Counted from the stretch's first letter, positions 1-7,783 are shown. The stretch is DNA of 18,804 bases from Euryarchaeota archaeon UBA169 (GCA_002497685.1 DAEH01000063.1:1-18804); one strand, 5' to 3'. Numbers and translations: made by a program. The notes: a model not told the origin generated them from the letters alone.

Positions 1-20
1 ATGCTTACAAAGAAGATTGA

Positions 21-956
21 TTATTTGTGTAAATCTTTTCTTGGATCGTTCTCAGTTCCCCAATTAGTTACAAATTCTTTGGTTTTCTCATACATTTCTT
101 CAAAAGAATCCCAAATGTATAAGATCGGTTGATATTTTGTAACATCATACGGGAGTGTTTCCATTTCTTCAAAATTAGGTTTTCGATACTCAACTTCACC
201 AGATGCACATGCGTGTTCCATTTCTCCGAATGAAGACAGTAAACCAGGTCCTACAGCTTTTACATTTCCGCCTTCACGGCATGCTCCAAATTCAAGTACA
301 TACCAATAAACAGATCCTAAGCGACTGATTGCATCTTCACTACTAGTTCTCATATCGGCTTCTCCAAATAATATATTCAATTCAGCCCATTCAGGTACAC
401 CAAGCATTGCAGTATGTCCGACAAGTTCATGTACAACATCAGGTTCTGGAGTGTAAAATGGTCTTGATGAATGTCTAATGTATTGTGTGGATAGAAACAC
501 TTTGTTTGCAAGAGCAGTATGGAATGTTTTTGGATGGACTAAACCACCTACAGGTTCTTGTCTAAATCCAGTCATTTCTTCTAATCTTTCACTAACTTCT
601 TGAAGTTGAGGTATTCTATCATTTGGTAATTTCAATTTTTTTGCATTCTCAAGGTATTGTTTACATGCATATTTTTCATGTACGGGCGTAATCCTTTCCA
701 TGATTGCAGCCCATACGGCATCTTCGTCATCAGAATAGGGGGCTTGTGGTATTTTTGTTTTTCTTCGTTCATCCATGGACATCTCATTCCATTCTAGAGC
801 AATTTTTGCAATTTCATTTCTTCTTGCACGATATCCTTCATCCTTGAATCCAGGATGGTCGGGGTCCAATTCTACGAAAACGTTTCCACCAACTATCTTT
901 ACAGCAGAATTTGCTTCATCAGTCTCATCACTTACTCCTTCGGTAGGTCCATGCAT
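21..956 (-). CDS. phhA: Aromatic amino acid hydroxylase (phenylalanine-4-hydroxylase type)
   Basis: Protein of 311 residues in the pterin-dependent aromatic amino acid hydroxylase family. The family uses non-haem iron, O2 and a tetrahydropterin to hydroxylate Phe to Tyr (or Tyr and Trp in animal paralogues). The catalytic core is clear. TQYIRHSSRPFYTPEPD at about 157-173 leads into HELVGH, giving iron ligands H176 and H181. The third ligand is E222 in YWYVLEFG, and LLSSFGE (about 239-245) is the conserved active-site Ser segment. There is no room for the N-terminal ACT regulatory domain of animal enzymes, so it resembles the short bacterial type. Iron ligation is read directly; Phe over Tyr or Trp as substrate is inferred from the bacterial-like size and from the PAH-like RHSSRPFYTPEPD segment. 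It stands alone, divergent from the VKOR gene, with no pterin-recycling gene (PCD or DHPR) beside it. The ATG at 956 has no Shine-Dalgarno sequence. Confidence 0.93.
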   Translation of the reverse strand: MHGPTEGVSDETDEANSAVKIVGGNVFVELDPDHPGFKDEGYRARRNEIAKIALEWNEMSMDERRKTKIPQAPYSDDEDAVWAAIMERITPVHEKYACKQYLENAKKLKLPNDRIPQLQEVSERLEEMTGFRQEPVGGLVHPKTFHTALANKVFLSTQYIRHSSRPFYTPEPDVVHELVGHTAMLGVPEWAELNILFGEADMRTSSEDAISRLGSVYWYVLEFGACREGGNVKAVGPGLLSSFGEMEHACASGEVEYRKPNFEEMETLPYDVTKYQPILYIWDSFEEMYEKTKEFVTNWGTENDPRKDLHK

Positions 957-1079
957 AATATTTTCACTAATAACCTATTGAAGCCTACAATAAATATCTT
1001 TGTTTTAATTATACTAATTTTCAACTAGTTTACATTTTAAAACTACTACTTATTTATATGTAATTATAATCACAAATTA
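957..1079. promoter_or_regulatory. Divergent promoter region between the hydroxylase and VKOR genes
   Basis: AT-rich 123-bp spacer. On the plus strand TATTTATATG at 1051-1060 is a good archaeal TATA box centred about 25 nt before the VKOR ATG at 1080, which predicts a leaderless transcript. On the minus strand the best candidate is GATATTTATTG (plus positions about 989-999), roughly 37 nt before the hydroxylase start, which would leave a leader of about 10 nt. The plus-strand call is the stronger of the two. Confidence 0.55.
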
Positions 1080-1574
1080 ATGAATATTGAATCTGAGGAT
1101 AAGACACTAACGCGAATAATGTTAATCTCCTTCATAGGTTTGATAGATGCAATTTACCTTTCATATTTGCATCATTTAGTTTCAGCAGGAGGAGGTTGCC
1201 CTACACAAGACCTTCCAGGTCTTGATTGTGGAGTAGTTTTAGCAAGTGATCAAGCAAAGCTTTTGGGAATACCTGTTGCTTGGTTAGGTGTTGTTGGTTT
1301 CTTGATGCTTTTTTTCCTATCTTTGGATAGATATCTAAATATGGATTTAGAGCGTACAAATTATAATAAAATTCTTTTGCCGATTACTGGCATTATTGGA
1401 GTTATCTTTGGCCTATATCTCACTTATGCAGAAGCTTTCATCATTCATGAATGGTGTCCTTTTTGCTTGATTGCTTTTGGTTTAACACTGGCAGCAACTT
1501 TTTTCTGCATAACTGAATATGGACATGAACTAAAGGAGTTAATTACTAAATATGGCATCCAAGAGAAAACGTAA
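1080..1574 (+). CDS. VKOR-family membrane thiol oxidoreductase
   Basis: Protein of 164 residues in the vitamin K epoxide reductase family, quinone-coupled membrane enzymes that pass oxidising equivalents to periplasmic or extracellular thioredoxin-like partners (a DsbB-like role). It has four predicted membrane helices (about 12-34, 64-82, 98-118, 127-146). The active-site pair is C126-P-F-C129 at the start of the last helix. The loop cysteines C40 and C50 lie in the first extracytoplasmic loop, followed by the VLASDQAKLLGIPVAWLG segment holding the conserved Ser (S55). All four hallmark cysteines are present, so it should be active. Its last 23 nt overlap the next gene, which encodes a membrane-tethered thioredoxin-like protein. 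This is the usual VKOR/thiol-disulfide partner arrangement and suggests translational coupling. Native quinone and electron flow cannot be read from sequence. Confidence 0.93.
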   Translation: MNIESEDKTLTRIMLISFIGLIDAIYLSYLHHLVSAGGGCPTQDLPGLDCGVVLASDQAKLLGIPVAWLGVVGFLMLFFLSLDRYLNMDLERTNYNKILLPITGIIGVIFGLYLTYAEAFIIHEWCPFCLIAFGLTLAATFFCITEYGHELKELITKYGIQEKT

Positions 1575-2151
1575 ATTAGAGAAAAAATCTTCTAAGGAAT
1601 TCCAAGAGAAAATGGAATCTAGACGAGCTACAGCTAACGACGCATTACGGGCCTATGGATTACCATTAGTAGTGATATTAGTGGTGGGATTAGGAATATT
1701 TTTTGCTTTCTTTTATGATTTAGGCGATCCTAAGGCTGAAAAATGGGAACTTGAAGACCCTCAGACAGGAGAAACTTTTGCCTCTGAAGATTATTATAAT
1801 GATGGATTAACTGTAGTTGAATTTTTTAATACAAAATGCGGACACTGTCAAGACCAAGCTCCAGTAATGAATAAAATATATTCAAATTACTCTTCACAAA
1901 TTAATATGTTTGCAATTGGAGGCTATAAATTAGGAAGTGGACAAGATTCTGCAAGTAGTATTTCGAATTTCAAAACTAATTACAATTCTCAAATGCCTCA
2001 TTTATATGATCCTTCAGGCGATTTGATGAGAGCTTATGGTTTTAGCTCTTATCCCTCGATGGCATTTATCAAGGACGGTGAAATAGTATACAGCCATTCA
2101 GGTAAAATGACTGAGAGTCAATTGTCAGCACAAATTGAAAAATACATCTAG
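1552..2151 (+). CDS. Membrane-anchored thioredoxin-fold protein (likely VKOR partner)
   Basis: Protein of 199 residues. A strongly basic N-terminus (ASKRKRKLEKK) precedes one membrane helix at about 37-55, so the C-terminal thioredoxin domain (about 65-199) should face outside. The active site is C96-G-H-C99, the same CGHC dipeptide found in protein disulfide isomerases, and the cis-Pro is P168 in SSYPSM. It overlaps the VKOR gene by 23 nt and has its own ribosome site (GGAG at 1535-1538), indicating a coupled thiol-oxidation pair. It is clearly similar to the thioredoxin segment inside the next protein: both have a DYYN/DFYN stretch, L-T-x2-E-F-F-x-T-x-C-x2-C, a GGY turn and YPS around the cis-Pro. 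Whether it acts mainly as an oxidase, isomerase or reductase is not decided by sequence. Confidence 0.9.
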   Translation: MASKRKRKLEKKSSKEFQEKMESRRATANDALRAYGLPLVVILVVGLGIFFAFFYDLGDPKAEKWELEDPQTGETFASEDYYNDGLTVVEFFNTKCGHCQDQAPVMNKIYSNYSSQINMFAIGGYKLGSGQDSASSISNFKTNYNSQMPHLYDPSGDLMRAYGFSSYPSMAFIKDGEIVYSHSGKMTESQLSAQIEKYI

Positions 2152-2157
2152 TGTAAA

Positions 2158-2189
2158 TTTTATATAAGTTTCAACATGGAGCAATAATA
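2158..2189 (+). promoter_or_regulatory. Promoter of the SCO/thioredoxin lipoprotein gene
   Basis: TTATATAAG at 2160-2168, centred about 26 nt before the ATG at 2190, fits an archaeal TATA box with a leaderless start. No ribosome site is needed or clearly seen. This suggests the gene can be transcribed separately from the VKOR pair just upstream. Confidence 0.55.
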
Positions 2190-3662
2190 ATGGAATCAAG
2201 AGCTACTCTGGTATTTGCCCTCTGCATATTTTTGCTTACAGCCGGTTGTCTTGATGCATTTACTAACTCTAAAGATTCTGGCGAATTCTGGGGAGAAGAG
2301 TGTGAAGATGTAGGGGAGGAAATCTGCCCTTCGGGTGAGGCGCCAGATTTCTCATTGATAGATCAAGAGGGTAATCCCGTTAATTTAACTTTATATGAGG
2401 GAAAGGTAGTTGTAGTTTCATTTTTGTACACTAGTTGTCCAGACATATGTCCCGCATTAACATATCAATTAAGGAAATTATCAGAGGAATTGGGAGATGA
2501 TTATGGAGAATCTGTAGAATTTATTTCAATCACAGTAGATCCTACTCGAGATACGCCTGAAAAATTAGCATCTTTTGCAAACAACAGTAATGCAAATTGG
2601 AAATTTTTAACATCAGTTTCTAACGATTCATTTGGCGACATGGTTTCAGTTTGGGCAGACTACAGAGTCTATGTTGATATCGATGAAGAAGCATGTTCAG
2701 GCAATGGACATTACATGGAAGGATACGACGGTTGTCACTGTAATCCCGGATTTATGCAGGATTCCAATGACACTTATTTTGGTAAAGACGTATGTATAGC
2801 AAATCCGAATTATACTAATTTAAATGTTTCCTTTGAGCAAGGAGATATAGAATATGACATTATATCTGCATTAGAAGTCTTCAATGAAGCTGGGGGCGTT
2901 ATAACTGAAGAGTTTGCTCTTCAAACAATTGATGCATTAATATCACAACAATTTCCTAAGACTTGGACATTATCTGGCGTAAATGACACAATATACAAAT
3001 CTAAAGATTTTTACAATAATAATTTAACTTTAATAGAATTTTTTCATACCGGTTGTCCAACTTGTAATGCACAAGTTTCTCCACTGAAAGAATTTCACTC
3101 TAATTTTTCAGATAAGGTAGATATAATTTCAGTTGGAGGTTATCCATTAAGTGGAAACATAGATAATATGTCTACTATAGAAGATTTTGTTTCTGAGCAT
3201 AACGTTTCTTGGCCTTATGTATATGATGAGGAAGGGACTATGATGGAGGCTTTTGGTCTCGAAAAAAGATATCCTAGTTGGGTGTTGTTGGAAGGCAATT
3301 TATCTTCTGGCCCTCCGCAGGTAGTTGATACATTTATAGGTGGACAATCATATAATGATTTAGTAAATAGAATCAATAATCATTCATCTCCAGTTAATGT
3401 ATCAGAACAACTTATTGATATCATAGATTATTTAGGACACTGGAATCAAGATCATGTTTCAGATAATGATATGATATCTATTGTTTCAGATTTATTAGGT
3501 TATGAATATGAAAATGGACCTTCTGAAGAAGTGAAAAATTATGGCGTCAGCCATTCAAATAAATTATATATTATAGACAAAGATGGTAGTGTTAGAGTAG
3601 TCTGGAGAGGGTTGGAATGGACATACGCCTCAGTTTATCATGATATTCAGATTCTTCTGTAG
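2190..3662 (+). CDS. SCO1/SenC copper-chaperone lipoprotein with an inserted thioredoxin domain
   Basis: Protein of 490 residues. The N-terminus carries a signal sequence ending in a lipobox (LLTAGC, C20). Residues about 50-162 are the first part of a SCO/SenC domain: APDFSL start, FLYTSCPDIC with copper-binding C83 and C87, and the SITVDPTRDTPE strand-turn. The matching end of the domain, with the copper-ligand His in VSHSNKLYIIDKDG (H455), appears only at 451-490. About 285 residues are inserted between. They hold a small EGF-like Cys cluster (C169, C182, C184, C202; CHCNPGF), then a thioredoxin domain with C289-P-T-C292 and cis-Pro P362 (YPSW), then a helical linker (about 400-450). SCO proteins deliver copper to CuA of cytochrome oxidase and need reduced cysteines, so an internal thioredoxin suggests self-reduction (inference). 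It sits opposite a complete cox operon. SCO and thioredoxin calls are firm; EGF-like is tentative. Confidence 0.9.
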   Translation: MESRATLVFALCIFLLTAGCLDAFTNSKDSGEFWGEECEDVGEEICPSGEAPDFSLIDQEGNPVNLTLYEGKVVVVSFLYTSCPDICPALTYQLRKLSEELGDDYGESVEFISITVDPTRDTPEKLASFANNSNANWKFLTSVSNDSFGDMVSVWADYRVYVDIDEEACSGNGHYMEGYDGCHCNPGFMQDSNDTYFGKDVCIANPNYTNLNVSFEQGDIEYDIISALEVFNEAGGVITEEFALQTIDALISQQFPKTWTLSGVNDTIYKSKDFYNNNLTLIEFFHTGCPTCNAQVSPLKEFHSNFSDKVDIISVGGYPLSGNIDNMSTIEDFVSEHNVSWPYVYDEEGTMMEAFGLEKRYPSWVLLEGNLSSGPPQVVDTFIGGQSYNDLVNRINNHSSPVNVSEQLIDIIDYLGHWNQDHVSDNDMISIVSDLLGYEYENGPSEEVKNYGVSHSNKLYIIDKDGSVRVVWRGLEWTYASVYHDIQILL

Positions 3663-3664
3663 TT

Positions 3665-3707
3665 AAGTATAAGTTAAGCCCAAATACCCGCGTTCAGATT
3701 ATCAGGT
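3665..3707 (+). promoter_or_regulatory. Weak candidate promoter/leader of the DoxX-like gene
   Basis: GTATAAG at 3667-3673 is a possible TATA box about 38 nt before the ATG at 3708. The resulting leader of about 12 nt contains AGGT just before the start codon. The gene could equally be cotranscribed with the SCO gene, whose stop is 46 nt upstream. Confidence 0.3.
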
Positions 3708-4154
3708 ATGACACTGTTAGGATTTGGTGATGATAATTTAGTATTTTTTGATTTCGAGTTTAGTTATGTTAGCATAATAGGTGCGAGTATTTCGGTCTTT
3801 CTTGGTATTGTGATGGCACAATCTGGTTTTGATAAAATATTTAATTGGGAAGGTGAGTTAGATTTTATTACTGGCAAGTTTGCTAAAACGCCTTTAGCTA
3901 ATTTCTCGACGTTTGGCTTAATACAAGTAACAATATTTGAAATATTATCTGGCCTCTTATCTATATTTGGCTCAATTATGGCTTTATTTTACAATGATTA
4001 TTCTTATGGAATTATGGGTTTAATTTTAGCAGCTTCATCTTTAGCCATCCTAATGCTAGGTCAAAGGATATCCAAAGATTATGAAGGTGCTGCAGTGTTG
4101 GTTCCTTACTATATCTTAACTATGTTTGGCTTATTTGTCTACACTCAGTTTTAG
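3708..4154 (+). CDS. DoxX-like four-helix membrane protein
   Basis: Protein of 148 residues with four predicted membrane helices (about 20-40, 66-92, 100-118, 126-146). The layout is DoxX-like: a first helix ending in an SGFDKIF segment (family pattern G-x2-K), and a second helix with an F-E-I-L-S-G-L run matching the family's conserved E-x3-G region. DoxX family members are small membrane partners of redox enzymes, for example thiosulfate:quinone oxidoreductase in Acidianus and a membrane oxidoreductase complex in mycobacteria; the biochemical role is often unknown. Here it follows the SCO/thioredoxin gene on the same strand, suggesting a role in membrane thiol or oxidase assembly (inference). 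Its TAG stop overlaps the opposing stop of oxidase subunit IV by 4 bp. Confidence 0.7.
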   Translation: MTLLGFGDDNLVFFDFEFSYVSIIGASISVFLGIVMAQSGFDKIFNWEGELDFITGKFAKTPLANFSTFGLIQVTIFEILSGLLSIFGSIMALFYNDYSYGIMGLILAASSLAILMLGQRISKDYEGAAVLVPYYILTMFGLFVYTQF

Positions 4155-4534
4155 AAACCACAAATGGTAGCTAAGTCATCCACTGCACCAGGAGTAGTTA
4201 ATCCTACAGCTAAGAAAAGTACAGCTAAGAAGAATAGAGGTACAGCAGCAGTTCTACTGACTAAAGGAGGATCCCAAGTCATGTGCATGAAGAAAGAGCA
4301 AATAAACCAGCATTTGATGATTGCAACACCAAATAAGATGATCATGTTAAGTATAAATGATTCAAATTCTTGAACAATAGCTAGTACTTCTAAAATAGTC
4401 CAAAAAACTAGCCATGCAAATATCTTAATGAAAGCCTCTACAGGATTATCAGTATGTCCAAGCGTTACCCAATCAGGGAATGAATGGTCATGATGTTCGT
4501 CATGTGTGTTTTTAGATGTTGTTTTTTCACTCAT
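4151..4534 (-). CDS. Cytochrome c oxidase subunit IV (prokaryotic COX4/CyoD type)
   Basis: Protein of 127 residues with three membrane helices (about 34-55, 60-82, 95-113). The second helix carries the family signature: K74 in AIIKCWFICSFFMHM, followed by the TWDPP turn. Prokaryotic subunit IV is a small accessory subunit thought to stabilise the oxidase core. The N-terminus is hydrophilic and His-rich (HDEHHDH at 11-17), like the start of the neighbouring coxC product. It is the last gene of the oxidase operon, 8 nt after the coxC stop, with a GAGGT ribosome site overlapping that stop. Confidence 0.88.
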   Translation of the reverse strand: MSEKTTSKNTHDEHHDHSFPDWVTLGHTDNPVEAFIKIFAWLVFWTILEVLAIVQEFESFILNMIILFGVAIIKCWFICSFFMHMTWDPPLVSRTAAVPLFFLAVLFLAVGLTTPGAVDDLATICGF

Positions 4535-4542
4535 TTTTTACC

Positions 4543-5487
4543 TCAATATAAATAGAAAAATGGGAATACGAAAACCCATACCAAATCTACATAGTGCCAA
4601 TATAATCCGAATAGCTCAATAGTTTCATGGTTTTCTTCATTGTATCCATCCTTGTTTGATTTTGCAATCAAGTATCCTAATGCAATTAGCCCAATGAAGA
4701 CGTGAGCGCCATGCATTCCTGTAGTAATGTAAAAGGTACTACCTTCAAGACTTGTATTAAGCCAGAAACCATTAGCATACTTAGGAGCAATACAATGATC
4801 TGCGATATTTTGACCAGCTAAAACATCACACCCATTATGAGATTCATCCCAGAAGTTGTAATGCCTCATTTCATTCCATTCCCATAATTTTAATGCTAAG
4901 AATAAAGCACCTAGAACGAAAGTAACTGTTAGATATCTAGTCACAGCTTTTGGATTATTATTTTTAGCCGCATATAAAGCTAAAACAACAGTTAAACTAC
5001 TTAGCAGTAGTGCAAACGTGTTAATAACTCCAAATATCAAGTGACTTCGGATTACATCAGCAGCCGGCACCCAGCAATCTTCGAAGTATAAACCACAATC
5101 AATATCTGGAGAATAATCTGGCATGGATGCCCTATATCTCAAATATGCACTTAGTAAAGTACTGAAAACCATTACTTCAGTTAATAAGAAAATCCACATA
5201 CCAAATTTACGTGTTGAAATGGTAGCCCAGAATTCGTGATGAGTTTCAATGTGCGCATCCTCTTCACCTTCTTGATCCCAGTAGTCTTGAATCCACATAA
5301 AGAATGAGGTAAAGATACCCATTAATCCCAATATAAAAACAAACCAATAGCCAGCATCTCCGGTTTTATTCTCACCACCAGATGTAGCCATAACCAAACC
5401 AATAAACATGATTGCAGTTGCAACACAAAATAGGAAAGGCGCAGGCGTTTCTATGTGTGCATGATGTTCATCATGTTCATCACTCAC
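4543..5487 (-). CDS. coxC: Cytochrome c oxidase subunit III
   Basis: Protein of 314 residues with seven predicted membrane helices. Family hallmarks include MWIFLLTEVMVFSTLLSAYLR, in which E104 matches the conserved helix-III Glu, the GMHGAHVFIGLIALG helix, and the closing WHYVDLVWVFVFPFFYLY. Subunit III stabilises the proton-pumping core. The start chosen is GTG at 5487, because an AGGAGG ribosome site lies 9 nt upstream and it overlaps the coxA end by only 8 nt. An in-frame ATG at 5532 would add 15 residues inside coxA coding sequence. Two extracytoplasmic loops are unusually long for the family and carry paired cysteines (CGLYFEDC and a C-x11-C pair before the second-last helices), possibly disulfides. 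The N-terminus (SDEHDEHHAH) is His-rich. Confidence 0.95.
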   Translation of the reverse strand: MSDEHDEHHAHIETPAPFLFCVATAIMFIGLVMATSGGENKTGDAGYWFVFILGLMGIFTSFFMWIQDYWDQEGEEDAHIETHHEFWATISTRKFGMWIFLLTEVMVFSTLLSAYLRYRASMPDYSPDIDCGLYFEDCWVPAADVIRSHLIFGVINTFALLLSSLTVVLALYAAKNNNPKAVTRYLTVTFVLGALFLALKLWEWNEMRHYNFWDESHNGCDVLAGQNIADHCIAPKYANGFWLNTSLEGSTFYITTGMHGAHVFIGLIALGYLIAKSNKDGYNEENHETIELFGLYWHYVDLVWVFVFPFFYLY

Positions 5488-7783
5488 TTTTCTTAGCCTC
5501 CTCTTCAGCATCAAGTAATGTTGGAATTTCAATGAAACTATTTTCAGGAGGAGGTGAAGAGGTAGCCCATTCTAAGGACCATCCATTCCATGGATTGTCT
5601 CCAGCTTTTTCACCATTTCTATAAGAGTAAAATACATTGTAAACGAATATTAATTGAGCTAATCCAAATAGTATTGCAAAAATACTAATGAATTGATTTA
5701 ATTCAGTTAGTGACGCGTCGTAGGTAGCATATCTTCTCGGCATGCCAGATATTCCTACGTTATGCATAGGATAAAATGCGGCATTGAAAGTAATGAAAGT
5801 AGTTGCAAAGTGTATAATTCCTAATCTTTCATTCATCATTTTCCCAGTCATCTTAGGGAACCAATAGTAAACTCCAGCTATGAAAGAAAACATAGTTCCT
5901 CCAATTAAAACGTAGTGGAAGTGAGCTACAACAAAATAAGTGTCGTGGAAGGCAATATCCAATGGAATCGAAGCTAAAATAATTCCAGTAATACCTCCAA
6001 TAGTGAAAGTAATAATGGTACCTAACGAAAACATCATTGGAGTATTTAGCACCACTGACCCTCCAGTCATGGTTGCTAGCCAATTGAATATTTTAATTCC
6101 AGTCGGTACTGCAACTAACATTGTCGTTAGCATCACAATGAAACGGAATAATGGGTCAGCACCAGTAGTAAACATGTGGTGACCGTAAACTACAAACGAA
6201 ATGATTCCAATTGTAGCCATGGCATAGACCATAGAAGTATAACCAAAAATTGGCCTTCTTGAAAAAGTTGATATTATTTCAGATAAAACACCAAATGCAG
6301 GTAAAATCACAATGTAAACTTCTGGATGTCCAAAGTACCAGAATAAATGCTGCCACAAAATAGGATCTGAATCTGGACCTGAGAAATATAAACTACCAAA
6401 AGTACGATCTGCCATCAATAAAATTAAAGCTACAGTAAATACAGGAATAGATAACAGGAGTAAGAATACAGTTACAAGAATTGACCAAGCGAATAGTGGC
6501 ATTTTCATTAGAGTAACTCCAGGTGCACGCATTCTCAACATAGTCACTAGAAAATTAACTGCAGTCAATGTTGAAGAGGCACCTAGCATGAGCTGCCCTG
6601 CAACCCAGAAATCAGTGCCAGGTCTTGTAGCTGACGCTCCTGAAGAGTATGGTGCATACCCAGTCCAACCTACATCTCCAGCACCTCCTGTGAAGTACCC
6701 CATATACAATACGATACCACCAGTAGGGAGTAGCCAATATCCGAATGAATTCAATCTCGGAAATGCTAAATCTCTTGCACCAATCTGAAGAGGAATTAAG
6801 TAATTGGCAAATCCAAAAATAATAGGCATAGCAGCCATGAAAATCATGGTTGTTCCATGCATTGTAAATGTAGAATTATATTCTTGGTAAGTTAAAAAAT
6901 CACCATCAACTCGAGGCTCAAATAATTGCCACCTAATTAATAGGCCTAAAACACCTCCAATAAAGAACCAGGCAAACCCTGTGACGATGTAAAGAGTTCC
7001 AATGTACTTGTGATCAGTAGTTGTAAGCCAAGGGTAAATCCATTTCCAATAGCTTTTCATTACTTCTTCGAATGATTCATCCTGATCAACCATTCTGTAT
7101 CCAACAACTACAACAGCTAAAGTGATGAATACTATGCCAAATCCGTAAACCACTTTCTTAGGGCCGGAGAGTTCACCATGAGCTCCACCTTCTGCAATCT
7201 GAGCATTTTTACCAGCCAATGCAAATGTAGCTGAGTTCCAGTAATCTCCAGAGTTTCCTGCGTTATCAGTAGGATCTTTAGCATTTCCATTAACAGAATT
7301 ACCATAAACCATGAAGCTGGTAACTATAGAATCACTGTCAGGAGCAGTCCAGTTAAAGCTCCACTCTCTTAAGTTGTTTCCATCTTCAGTGTGTGTCAGA
7401 TAACTTGCATCTGCAGGTTTCCAAACATTATCATTAATTGGAGTTAAAACACCAGATGATGCTTTGAGCATAAATCCACCCATATTTGGACCTTCTACCA
7501 TGGGTGCGATGTCATTCGGTCCACCTGAAATATTTAATATTAAAGTATAAGTCTCACCTGCGGTGAAATTCGAAGGCATCGTTAAATTTAGAATAACCTC
7601 TGAGTTTGGATTATTCATATCTCCGTCACCTACATTGTGACAACTGCAGCCATTTGCTTCAACTAATGTACTTATACTTGGTTCGATTCCTCCAGGGTTT
7701 GTTTCTCCAGTTGGAACTGCAGTTACAGCAAAAATAATACTTAGCAATATTCCTATTCCTATTGCTTTACTTCTAAGCATCAT
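5480..7783 (-). CDS. coxA: Haem-copper oxidase subunit I (A1-type aa3) with N-terminal Reeler-like domain
   Basis: Catalytic subunit, which reduces O2 to water and pumps protons. About 767 residues with the preferred ATG at 7783, where GAGGT lies just upstream and ATGATG overlaps the coxB stop; in-frame ATGs at 7810 and 7798 are alternatives. The core (about 250-740) is complete: low-spin haem H309 and H623; high-spin haem H621; CuB H486, H535 and H536; cross-linked Tyr Y490 in GHPEVY; D-channel D338 and E488; K-channel K564; Mg/propionate site H613-D614. E488 marks the A1 type. Oddly, a signal-like helix (about 5-22), an exported beta-rich domain of about 170 residues and one extra membrane helix (about 210-229) precede the core. 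That domain holds C46-S-C48-H49 and resembles Reeler/choice-of-anchor V domains. The topology stays consistent: outside domain, extra helix, then the usual cytoplasmic start. Confidence 0.96.
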   Translation of the reverse strand: MMLRSKAIGIGILLSIIFAVTAVPTGETNPGGIEPSISTLVEANGCSCHNVGDGDMNNPNSEVILNLTMPSNFTAGETYTLILNISGGPNDIAPMVEGPNMGGFMLKASSGVLTPINDNVWKPADASYLTHTEDGNNLREWSFNWTAPDSDSIVTSFMVYGNSVNGNAKDPTDNAGNSGDYWNSATFALAGKNAQIAEGGAHGELSGPKKVVYGFGIVFITLAVVVVGYRMVDQDESFEEVMKSYWKWIYPWLTTTDHKYIGTLYIVTGFAWFFIGGVLGLLIRWQLFEPRVDGDFLTYQEYNSTFTMHGTTMIFMAAMPIIFGFANYLIPLQIGARDLAFPRLNSFGYWLLPTGGIVLYMGYFTGGAGDVGWTGYAPYSSGASATRPGTDFWVAGQLMLGASSTLTAVNFLVTMLRMRAPGVTLMKMPLFAWSILVTVFLLLLSIPVFTVALILLMADRTFGSLYFSGPDSDPILWQHLFWYFGHPEVYIVILPAFGVLSEIISTFSRRPIFGYTSMVYAMATIGIISFVVYGHHMFTTGADPLFRFIVMLTTMLVAVPTGIKIFNWLATMTGGSVVLNTPMMFSLGTIITFTIGGITGIILASIPLDIAFHDTYFVVAHFHYVLIGGTMFSFIAGVYYWFPKMTGKMMNERLGIIHFATTFITFNAAFYPMHNVGISGMPRRYATYDASLTELNQFISIFAILFGLAQLIFVYNVFYSYRNGEKAGDNPWNGWSLEWATSSPPPENSFIEIPTLLDAEEEAKKSE

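Noticed and set aside
775..981. Short plus-strand frame antisense to the hydroxylase start
   Set aside because: It lies within the conserved hydroxylase coding region and shows no family features or ribosome site.
5488..5532. ATG at 5532 as the coxC start
   Set aside because: It would add 15 residues lying wholly inside coxA coding sequence; the GTG at 5487 has an AGGAGG site at good spacing.
7610..7650. CSCH in the coxA N-terminal domain as a haem c attachment site
   Set aside because: The standard motif is CxxCH; here only one residue separates the cysteines and no cytochrome c assembly genes are visible, so haem binding is not claimed.
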